From an uncultured Coriobacteriaceae bacterium (GTDB lineage: Bacteria; Actinomycetota; Coriobacteriia; Coriobacteriales; Coriobacteriaceae), in the NCBI GenBank assembly GCA_944321435.1, contig CALULH010000006.1, positions 1 to 64,000 on the forward strand: 64,000 nt of DNA, written 5' to 3'. A model generated the notes under the pieces. The model did no database searches and was not told where the DNA came from. It saw only the letters and a program-made list of their open reading frames with translations. This document shows, in pieces, positions 25,688 to 32,472 of the stretch (its first letter is position 1; each line of letters starts with the position of its first letter). A program made the translations under genes and the position numbers.

Positions 25688-25800
25688 AGCGCCCCCGGCC
25701 GCGTACAAAGCAGCCGGGGGCGCTCGCATATCCCGAGGAAACCCCGTGCCTCTTAGGTTTAGGCCGCGCCCTTTTAGACCAGCTCTATAAGGGCGCGGCC
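25688..25800 (-). terminator. Two terminator hairpins after the oxaloacetate decarboxylase operon
   Basis: Hairpin 1 (25762-25773 with 25789-25800) and hairpin 2 (25688-25699 with 25713-25724) are both perfect 12-bp stems. Hairpin 2 is followed on the minus strand by TTTT. They separate this operon from the convergent orphan EIIB gene and fill the 304-bp spacer 25505-25808. Confidence 0.75.
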
Positions 25801-25808
25801 GCCATGGC

Positions 25809-27203
25809 TCAGACGGCAATGGAGACGTTGACCTCCTGCACGGGAACGTCGTAGAAGGGGTCCTCGCGACGACCGAGGAAGTCGCGCGCCTGCTCGGGGA
25901 AGACCGCGTAGGAGAGCACGTCCTCGTCGGAGCGGGCGTAGATGCTGATCTCCTCGCGGAGCTTGCCCATCTCGGGCTCCAGCAGGTCGGCGGGACGGCG
26001 GGTGACAACCTCGTCGTCGCCGATGATGGCGCGCTGGATGTCGGATGCGATCGACACCGGCGGACGGCCGTAGAGGCCGCGCACGTAGTCCTTGATCTCG
26101 GTGGGAACCATCTTGTAGCGCTCGCCGGCCAGCACGTTCATGAGCGCCTGCGTGCCCACCATCTGCGAAAGCGGCGTCACGAGCGGCGGGTAGCCCAGGT
26201 CGGCGCGAACGCGCGGCACCTCGGCCAGGACCTCGTCGAAGCGGTCCTCGAGCCCCTGCTCCTTGAGCTGCGAGAGCAGGTTGGAGAGCATGCCGCCGGG
26301 CACCTGGTAGATAAGCGCCTTGGGGTCCACGGAGAGGACCTTGGGGCTCAGGGTCCCGTCGGCGAGGAAGCGGTCGCGCACCGGGGCAAAGTGGTTGGCG
26401 ATCTCCTCGAGTTTGTCGGTGTCGAGGCCCGTGGCGTAGCGCATGTCCGTGAGCGCGATGGCCATGGACTCGGTGGCCGGCTGGCTCGTGCCGCCCGCGA
26501 AGGGCGAGATGCACGTGTCGATGATGTCGGCGCCCGCCTCGACCGCCTTGAGATAGGTCATCTCGGCGATACCCGCGGTGCAGTGGGTGTGGATCTCGAG
26601 CGGCAGGTCGACGGCGCGCTTGATCTCGGCCACGAGGGCGTAGGCGGCGTCCGGGGTGAGCACGCCGGCCATGTCCTTGATGCAGAGCGAGTCCGCGCCC
26701 AGCGCCTCCATCTCGCGGGCAAGCCCCACGAAGTAGCGAATGGTGTGCACCTCGCTGGTGGTGTAGGAGATGGCGCACTGCACCTGGCCGCCCGCCTCCT
26801 TGACGGCGTTGACCGAGCAGCGGAGGTTGCGTGTGTCGTTGAGGGCGTCGAAGATGCGCACCACGTCGATGCCGTTCTCGACCGACTTCTTGCAGAAGGC
26901 GGCCACCACGTCATCGGGGTAGTTGTGGTAACCCAGCAGGTTCTGGCCGCGCAGCAGCATCTGGAGCTTGGTGTTCTTGACGTGCTTGCGGATAGTGCGC
27001 AGGCGCTCCCAGGGGTCCTCGTTGAGGAAGCGCAGGCAGGAGTCGAAGGTTGCGCCGCCCCAGACCTCGAGCGCGGCGTAACCGGCCTCGTCCATGGTCT
27101 TGAGGATGGGGAGCATGTCGTCGATGGGCATGCGCGTGGCGATCTGGCTCTGCTGGCCGTCGCGCAGGACGGTTTCGGTGAAGCCGACGTTGTTGCGTCT
27201 CAT
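25809..27203 (-). CDS. oadA: Oxaloacetate decarboxylase alpha subunit, carboxyltransferase domain only
   Basis: The 464-residue cytosolic enzyme moves carboxyl from oxaloacetate to biotin. It has FTETVLRDGQQSQIATRM (metal Asp), LRGQNLLGYHNYPDDVV, LCIKDMAGVL (Lys normally carbamylated) and the metal-binding HTHCTAGIAE, then the conserved CISPFAGGTSQPATESM and the PYC_OADA helical region. The C-terminal biotin domain of long OadA proteins is absent; the biotin carrier is a separate gene at 28595. An ATG at 27203 behind GAGGGG was preferred over a GTG at 27212. Methylmalonyl-CoA or glutaconyl-CoA relatives exist, but this subunit is the pyruvate/oxaloacetate type. Confidence 0.9.
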   Translation of the reverse strand: MRRNNVGFTETVLRDGQQSQIATRMPIDDMLPILKTMDEAGYAALEVWGGATFDSCLRFLNEDPWERLRTIRKHVKNTKLQMLLRGQNLLGYHNYPDDVVAAFCKKSVENGIDVVRIFDALNDTRNLRCSVNAVKEAGGQVQCAISYTTSEVHTIRYFVGLAREMEALGADSLCIKDMAGVLTPDAAYALVAEIKRAVDLPLEIHTHCTAGIAEMTYLKAVEAGADIIDTCISPFAGGTSQPATESMAIALTDMRYATGLDTDKLEEIANHFAPVRDRFLADGTLSPKVLSVDPKALIYQVPGGMLSNLLSQLKEQGLEDRFDEVLAEVPRVRADLGYPPLVTPLSQMVGTQALMNVLAGERYKMVPTEIKDYVRGLYGRPPVSIASDIQRAIIGDDEVVTRRPADLLEPEMGKLREEISIYARSDEDVLSYAVFPEQARDFLGRREDPFYDVPVQEVNVSIAV

Positions 27204-27208
27204 GGCGC

Positions 27209-27340
27209 TCACCCCTCGTCCTTGGGCGGGAAGAGCCGCGCCAGGCCGAGCGACACCAGGTAGATGATGAACATCACGATGAAGATGCCGCCCCAGCCCA
27301 GGCCCAGGATCTGAAGGGCGGTACCGAGGTTCTCAGACAT
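27209..27340 (-). CDS. 43-residue single-span membrane peptide, probable gamma/delta-subunit anchor
   Basis: The peptide starts MSENLGTALQILGLGWGGIF, has one membrane helix (IFIVMFIIYLVSLGLARLF) and ends PPKDEG. It lies between oadB and oadA with a GGAGGGATCGCC ribosome site, so it is a real coupled gene. OadG and MmdD subunits have one N-terminal helix followed by a cytosolic domain; here only the helix is present. I infer that it anchors the decarboxylase together with the separate soluble gene at 29004. Confidence 0.75.
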   Translation of the reverse strand: MSENLGTALQILGLGWGGIFIVMFIIYLVSLGLARLFPPKDEG

Positions 27341-27352
27341 AGGCGATCCCTC

Positions 27353-28459
27353 CTAGAGCAGCAAGCCGAGCACGAGGCCGCCCGCGACGACCGAGGCGAT
27401 CTGCCCGGCCACGTTGGCGCCCGCCGCCTGCATGAGGATGAAGTTCTGCGGGTCCTCCTCGGTGGCCATCTTCTGGATGACGCGCGAGGACATGGGGAAC
27501 GCGGAGATGCCCGCGGCGCCCACCATGGGGTTGATCTTCTCCTTGCGGAAAAGGTTCAGGACCTTGGCGAAGAGCACGCCGCCCACCGAGTCCATGACGA
27601 AGCCGACCAGGCCCAGGCCCATGACCAGGAGCGTGTCGAGCTGCAGGAACTCGTGGTACTCCATCTTCACGGACACGCACAGGCCCAAGAGGATGGAGAT
27701 CAGGTTCACGAGCTCGTTTTGGGCAGACTTGGAGAGCGCGTCGAGCACGCCGCACTCGCGCAGCAGGTTGCCGAACATCAAGAAGCCCACCAGCGGCAGG
27801 GACGCCGGGGCGATAAGGCCGGCGATGACGCAGATGATGATCGGGAAGAGGATCTTAGCCGTCTTGGAAACCGCCCGCGGGTTGTAGCTCATGCGGATGC
27901 GGCGCTCCTTCTTGGTGGTGACGGCCTTGATGGCGACCGGCTGGATGATGGGCACGAGCGCCATGTAGGAGTACGCGGCTACCATGATGGCGCCCATGTA
28001 CTGCGAGCTCAGGCTGTTCGCCACGAAGATGGATGTGGGGCCGTCGGCTGCGGCGATGATGCCGATCGAGGCGGCGTCGGCGATGTCGAAGCCCAGAAGG
28101 CTCGCCACGATGATCACGAAGAAGATGCCGAACTGCGCCGCCGCACCGAAGAGCAGCAGAAACGGGCTCGACAGCAGGGGCCCGAAGTCGATCATGGCGC
28201 CGATGCCGATGAAGAGCAGAAGCGGGAAGAGCTCGGTATCGATGCCCATGTCGAAGAGTATCTGGAACGGGCCCTCGGCGCCGATCACACCGGAGTTGGG
28301 GATGTTCACCAAGATGGTGCCGAGGCCCATGGGCACCAGCAGCGTGGGCTCGTACTGCTTCTTGATGCCCAGGTACATGAGGACGCAGCCGATGAGCATC
28401 ATGGCGATGCGCCCGGGCTCGGCGACAAGCGCGAGCACCCCTTCATACAAAACGTCCAA
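27353..28459 (-). CDS. oadB: Na+-pumping oxaloacetate/methylmalonyl-CoA decarboxylase beta subunit
   Basis: The 368-residue membrane protein decarboxylates carboxybiotin and exports Na+. The two family signatures are clear: IGIIAAADGPTSIFVAN with the key Asp and VGAAGISAFPMSSRVIQKMATEEDP. GIGAMIDFGPLLSSP is also conserved. About nine to ten helices are predicted. It lies 135 bp downstream of the biotin carrier gene and 12 bp before the 43-residue peptide. The pump would couple oxaloacetate decarboxylation to a sodium gradient. Confidence 0.93.
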   Translation of the reverse strand: MDVLYEGVLALVAEPGRIAMMLIGCVLMYLGIKKQYEPTLLVPMGLGTILVNIPNSGVIGAEGPFQILFDMGIDTELFPLLLFIGIGAMIDFGPLLSSPFLLLFGAAAQFGIFFVIIVASLLGFDIADAASIGIIAAADGPTSIFVANSLSSQYMGAIMVAAYSYMALVPIIQPVAIKAVTTKKERRIRMSYNPRAVSKTAKILFPIIICVIAGLIAPASLPLVGFLMFGNLLRECGVLDALSKSAQNELVNLISILLGLCVSVKMEYHEFLQLDTLLVMGLGLVGFVMDSVGGVLFAKVLNLFRKEKINPMVGAAGISAFPMSSRVIQKMATEEDPQNFILMQAAGANVAGQIASVVAGGLVLGLLL

Positions 28460-28506
28460 CGCGTGTTCCTTTCTCTGGAGCGCGCCGCGGTCGGGCGCCC
28501 TGAGCC

Positions 28507-28519
28507 GGGCGAGAAGCGC
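28507..28519. repeat. Copy of the 13-mer GGGCGAGAAGCGC (intergenic)
   Basis: Exact copy in the spacer between the biotin carrier gene and oadB. Confidence 0.7.
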
Positions 28520-28594
28520 AGGCGCCGGCGCGCGGGCTCTGGGCCCGGGCGGGCGGGTGCGCGGTCCGACGGGCGCGCCTTAAGCGGGCGGGGC

Positions 28595-29014
28595 TTAGCC
28601 GATGGAGAAGAGCGGGTCGCCGGGGTTGACCATATCGCCCTTGGCCACGTTGATGGAGGCGATGACGCCGTCCTTCTCGGCCACGATCTCAGACTCCATC
28701 TTCATGGCCTCGAGCACCATGACGGGCTGGTTGACCTTCACGGCGTCGCCCACGGCCACGTGGATGTCGAGGATGGTACCGGGCATGGGCGCCGCCTGGA
28801 CGGTTGCGCCGGCCGGCACGTCGGCAGACGCCGGAGCCGCGGGAGCGGGCGCGGGGGCAGGGGCGGCAGGCGCCGGAGCGGGAGTCGTGGGCGCGGCAGG
28901 GGCGGGCGCCGGAGCGGCAACGGCATCGGCGGGAGTGGGGGTCGGCGCGCCGATCTCCTCCATCTCCACCAGGTAGGGGGTGCCGTCGATCGAGATTTTG
29001 AATTTACGAAGCAT
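28595..29014 (-). CDS. Biotin carboxyl carrier protein of the decarboxylase (biotin/lipoyl attachment)
   Basis: The 139-residue protein has an N-terminal segment LRKFKISIDGTPYLVEMEEIG, an Ala/Pro-rich linker (about residues 35-70) and a C-terminal biotinyl domain with the biotin Lys in VMVLEAMKMESEIVAEKDG. The start at 29014 follows TTGGAGGAAACGC and overlaps the upstream gene by 11 bases. It should shuttle carboxyl from OadA to OadB. It is the only biotin carrier seen in the window, so it might also serve AccDA. Confidence 0.93.
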   Translation of the reverse strand: MLRKFKISIDGTPYLVEMEEIGAPTPTPADAVAAPAPAPAAPTTPAPAPAAPAPAPAPAAPASADVPAGATVQAAPMPGTILDIHVAVGDAVKVNQPVMVLEAMKMESEIVAEKDGVIASINVAKGDMVNPGDPLFSIG

Positions 29015-29402
29015 GATGCGTTTCCTCCAACGTTTTCTGCCTGTACACACGTTTCACCACGAACGAGCTCTCCTCGCTCGCCCCGGCCGCCACGGCGCTT
29101 GCCAGCGTCGCCACGCGACGGTACTCGGGGTTGGGCACCAGCACGCGCTTGACCCGCCAGCTGCTCTCGGGGTAGTCGCCCGCCGCGATGGACGCGGCGA
29201 CAACGCAAGCGACCTTGTGCTCAGCCGGGTCGACGGGCGTGTACGGGGCAACCTCCTCCCAGTCGCTCAAGGGGTAGCCCGGCGCGAACTGGGGCACCTG
29301 CGGCGCGCCTTCGACCACCGTCGCGCCATGGCCGGTACGGCGGCGCGCAGCAGCCTCCGCGCGGCGGCGCAAAAACCCGCGCCACCAAGAACGCAGTCCC
29401 AT
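29004..29402 (-). CDS. Soluble OadG-like protein with a duplicated C-terminal module
   Basis: The 132-residue protein starts with a basic amphipathic stretch (MGLRSWWRGFLRRRAEAAARR) and has no full membrane helix. Two related modules follow: residues 62-88 (HKVACVVAASIAAG...SSWRVKRVLV) and 94-121 (RRVATLASAVAAG...SSFVVKRVYR). This pattern resembles the cytosolic end of OadG-type subunits, where a VAxIxAAIAA helix precedes a VRSI/VKRI strand. Its stop overlaps the biotin carrier start by 11 bases. I infer the missing cytosolic part of the gamma subunit; the 43-residue peptide at 27209 would be the membrane part. Confidence 0.65.
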   Translation of the reverse strand: MGLRSWWRGFLRRRAEAAARRRTGHGATVVEGAPQVPQFAPGYPLSDWEEVAPYTPVDPAEHKVACVVAASIAAGDYPESSWRVKRVLVPNPEYRRVATLASAVAAGASEESSFVVKRVYRQKTLEETHHAS

Positions 29403-29603
29403 CGGTCCTCCTTACATGCAAAGCGCCGCTTAGTCTTGGGAGGCGTAAGCGGCGCGAAGCCGACTGCTCGATTGTAGGGGCGGCGTCAAGGCACGCCGGC
29501 GACAAAACGACACAAGGTGCACACAAAGTCGTAAACGGTAGGAGCGGACGCGCTTATCGCCCGGCGTGCCGCATTAAGCGCGGCCTCGATGGGCAACGCG
29601 CGC

Positions 29604-32162
29604 CTACTCCAGGGAGTTCGCCAGCATACTCAGCACGTCGCCGCGCTCGGTCACGGCCACCAGCCGCGCCAGGGGCGCAGCGGCCCGCGTGAAGCCCGCG
29701 TCCATGAGGCGCACGGCAACGTCGGCGGCGTAGTCGAGCAGCTGCGGGGAGGGCGCGATCGGGATCCCGGAGCGCGTCAGCGTGCGCTCTGCCTCGGCGC
29801 GCGTCGGCGCCTCGACGCGCTTCATCTCGCGCAGGAGCTCGGCGCGCTCCTCGCAGGCCTGTGGGCCCACGCGCGGGTCGTCGGCCACGACGGTGTAGCA
29901 GGCAAGCGCCGCGTGCGTCTCGCCCGCACGCCAGCACGCAAAGGCGAGCCGGTAGTACAGGTAGGCGTGCAGCGGCGTGGACACCTCGATGCCCAGCGCC
30001 GTTTTGTAGCAGGCCATGGCGGCCTCGGGACGGTGCAGGTCCATAAGGCACACGCCCCGGTCGAGGTAGCCCTGCGCGCTGGTCGGCCCCAGCTCCACGC
30101 ACTGGCGCGCGTAATCCTCGGCGTGCTGGGGGTCGTCGTTGCGGCGGCACAGGCGCGACAGGTACAGGCGCGCGTCGTAGGACGAGTCCAGCACCCGGCG
30201 GTAGCGCGTGCCGGGCTCGGGGCTCATGAGCCCCACGGTCAGGCGGGCGGCGGCGTTGGAGCAGTACAGCCCCGGGCGATCGTCGCCGTCGGCCATCTCG
30301 AGCGCCGCAAGGGCGTCCACCACGTCGGACAGGCGCCGGGCCGCCTCCACCGGATCGCGCTCGGAGAGCTCCACGGCCTCGGCCACGCGCAAGCCCAGGG
30401 GATCCTCGCCGTGGAACACGTCCAAGTCGCTCACGGTGTCGGCGCAGAGCAGGTCGGCAAGGTCCGGGGGCAGGCGGCGCTCGTCGGCCCAGAGTTCGGG
30501 CTGCGGCGCCACCAGGGGCGCGGGCTCGTCGATGGGCGCGAGGGCTCCCCCCTCGTCGGCGCCCAGCACCGCCTCCTCCGGAGCCAGCGCCTCCAGCAGC
30601 GCCGCGGCGTCCTCGGCCGTGCGCACCGCGCTTGCGCCCTCCTCCAGCGCCGGACGCGTCTTGGTGAGGAAGTCCATGCGCTTGAAGCAAAGCGAGAAGA
30701 TCGGGCGCTTGAACGCAAGGTCGGCGCACCCCACCACCTGAACCCGCACGATGCCCGCGCTCGTCCCGAAGGCCGCGGCGGCGGCGAGCGCGGCAAGGCG
30801 CACGGCGTACGCCCGCGCAGCCGCGGGCGCCTGCGCAGCCCGGTTCTCCCAGGCGGCCTTCTCATCCGACCACTCCTCCTGGGGCATCTGCGCCGCGTCC
30901 GGCACGTAGACGCGCACAGCAAGCGCGCCGGCGGCCGCGTCGGCGCAGAAGCGGTAGGCAAAGCGCACCGGCAGGGACAGGGCCTCGCACGCCGCAGCGA
31001 AGCGCGTGCGCACATCCCACTCCCCGCCCCGCTTGGCGGTGGTGGAGCGCACCGTCTGCCAGACGTTGTCGTGGTTCTCGCCGTCCAAAAGCTGCGGCGC
31101 CATCTTGCCGATGCCGTCCATGATGCGCAGGTCCTGGTAGGCGCAGAGCGTTTCGGGATAGCGGGACAGGTCGTCGGCCTGCTCGGCCACGCGGGTGCCG
31201 GACGCCGCACGGCGGAAGGCGCGCTGTACCAGCACCAGGCGGTTGAGCGCCGTCTCGAGCGCCAGGACGACCGAAAGCTCGTCAGGCCCCAGCTCGGCGG
31301 CGCTGAAGCGCGTCCAGAACAAGCGCGTGGTGGAGAGGCGCACGATCGAGATCTCATGGCGCGCCGCAATGCCGCGCAGCTTGGCCGCGCCGGCCGCGCG
31401 CAGGATACGGGCGGCGTACGCCTCGAAGCCGGAAACGCGACGTCCCTCGTCGACGTCGAGAAGCAGGGCGTCCACCGCGTCCGGGTAGGAGAAGGTGCGG
31501 AACAGGTCGAGGACGTCGCTCATGGTGCCGGTTGGGCCGTCGTCCTCGCGCACGTCGGGGCCCTTGTCGCCCGTCGCCGGGACGTCTGCCGCGCCCGCAT
31601 CCTGAGGAGCGTCGTCAGGACCCTCCTCCGCGGGGCTCAGGCTCGGGAGGTAGGAGAACGCCAGGAAGGCGACGGCCAAAAACTCGCGGAAGTTGAGCTT
31701 AGCCTGCGCGTACGGCATGCCGAGGTCGGCGAGCGGACGCACGAAGGCGTACGTGTTCCCCAGGCCGATGGCGAGCTCGGAAACCATGCGGACGCCGCCG
31801 GAGGGCGTGGGGACGGTGACGCGACCGGCGCGCTTGTCCTCCTCCCAGACGGCAAGCGTGACGGCGGGCTCGTCGGCGGGAACCTCGCGCACGATGTTGT
31901 CGCACGCGTAGGCCTTGCCGCCGTCCCGGAGCCACCCCAGCACCCGGCCGGCGCGCTTGCCGGTGAGCTGGACAACGTAGCCCATGCCCTCCTTGGGCTC
32001 GCGGATGCCGCCCCAGATGACCGCAAAGCGGGCATCGGGGTCTTGACCGGGAAGCTGCGCCAGGTGGATTGCCTTGCAGAGCAGGGGCAGCTTGATCTCG
32101 GGCTTGGCGGGACGGGGCTCGGGAGGCTGGGGCGCGGACGGCGCTTGGGATTTGGCAGACAT
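29604..32162 (-). CDS. Large TPR-containing protein of unknown function
   Basis: The 852-residue protein has no signal peptide. Residues about 1-40 are Pro/Ala-rich; about 45-160 look like a compact domain (RFAVIWGGIREPKEGMGYVVQL, KLNFREFLAVAFLAFSYL). An acidic linker follows near 175-215. The C-terminal third contains tetratricopeptide-like repeats (HAEDYARQCVELGPTSAQGYLDRGVCLMDLHRPEAAMACYKTA, YYRLAFACWRAGETHAALACYTVVADD). I do not recognise a catalytic motif. It is monocistronic between oxaloacetate decarboxylase and PEP carboxylase. Scaffold or regulatory roles are possible; nothing in the sequence decides. Confidence 0.75.
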   Translation of the reverse strand: MSAKSQAPSAPQPPEPRPAKPEIKLPLLCKAIHLAQLPGQDPDARFAVIWGGIREPKEGMGYVVQLTGKRAGRVLGWLRDGGKAYACDNIVREVPADEPAVTLAVWEEDKRAGRVTVPTPSGGVRMVSELAIGLGNTYAFVRPLADLGMPYAQAKLNFREFLAVAFLAFSYLPSLSPAEEGPDDAPQDAGAADVPATGDKGPDVREDDGPTGTMSDVLDLFRTFSYPDAVDALLLDVDEGRRVSGFEAYAARILRAAGAAKLRGIAARHEISIVRLSTTRLFWTRFSAAELGPDELSVVLALETALNRLVLVQRAFRRAASGTRVAEQADDLSRYPETLCAYQDLRIMDGIGKMAPQLLDGENHDNVWQTVRSTTAKRGGEWDVRTRFAAACEALSLPVRFAYRFCADAAAGALAVRVYVPDAAQMPQEEWSDEKAAWENRAAQAPAAARAYAVRLAALAAAAAFGTSAGIVRVQVVGCADLAFKRPIFSLCFKRMDFLTKTRPALEEGASAVRTAEDAAALLEALAPEEAVLGADEGGALAPIDEPAPLVAPQPELWADERRLPPDLADLLCADTVSDLDVFHGEDPLGLRVAEAVELSERDPVEAARRLSDVVDALAALEMADGDDRPGLYCSNAAARLTVGLMSPEPGTRYRRVLDSSYDARLYLSRLCRRNDDPQHAEDYARQCVELGPTSAQGYLDRGVCLMDLHRPEAAMACYKTALGIEVSTPLHAYLYYRLAFACWRAGETHAALACYTVVADDPRVGPQACEERAELLREMKRVEAPTRAEAERTLTRSGIPIAPSPQLLDYAADVAVRLMDAGFTRAAAPLARLVAVTERGDVLSMLANSLE

Positions 32163-32343
32163 ACGAGCGGGCCTCGTTTCAGGTAGGGGGCAAGATAAAA
32201 AACACGCGGTGGCGCAGCGCCGAGCGCCCGCCGCCGCGGAGGCGTCTGCTTAGCATCCTACCCGCACTGCCGCGGTGCCCATACCTCAATTCGGCCGTGA
32301 ACCAAAAGCCATCCTGAGCGTTGCCGCGGGTGGCCGCCAACGC

Positions 32344-32375
32344 AACGCGGCCCCCGGTTTCCCAGGGGCCGCGTT
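32344..32375. terminator. Hairpin downstream of the PEP carboxylase gene
   Basis: AACGCGGCCCC (32344-32354) pairs with GGGGCCGCGTT (32365-32375). No U-tract follows on the minus strand. Nothing else was recognised in the 310-bp spacer 32163-32472. Confidence 0.5.
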
Positions 32376-32472
32376 CAGACGCGTCTTCGTTATGCAGCGC
32401 GGGCGCCGCGCGCCGTGCCCCCAAACCTGCAAAGCACGGCACGGGCTGGTTGCTGCTGCGGCGGCTACGGCA

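Noticed and set aside
29589..32186. An 865-codon plus-strand frame opposite the TPR protein gene
   Set aside because: Same reason: composition typical of an antisense shadow, and the minus-strand frame has coherent TPR repeats.
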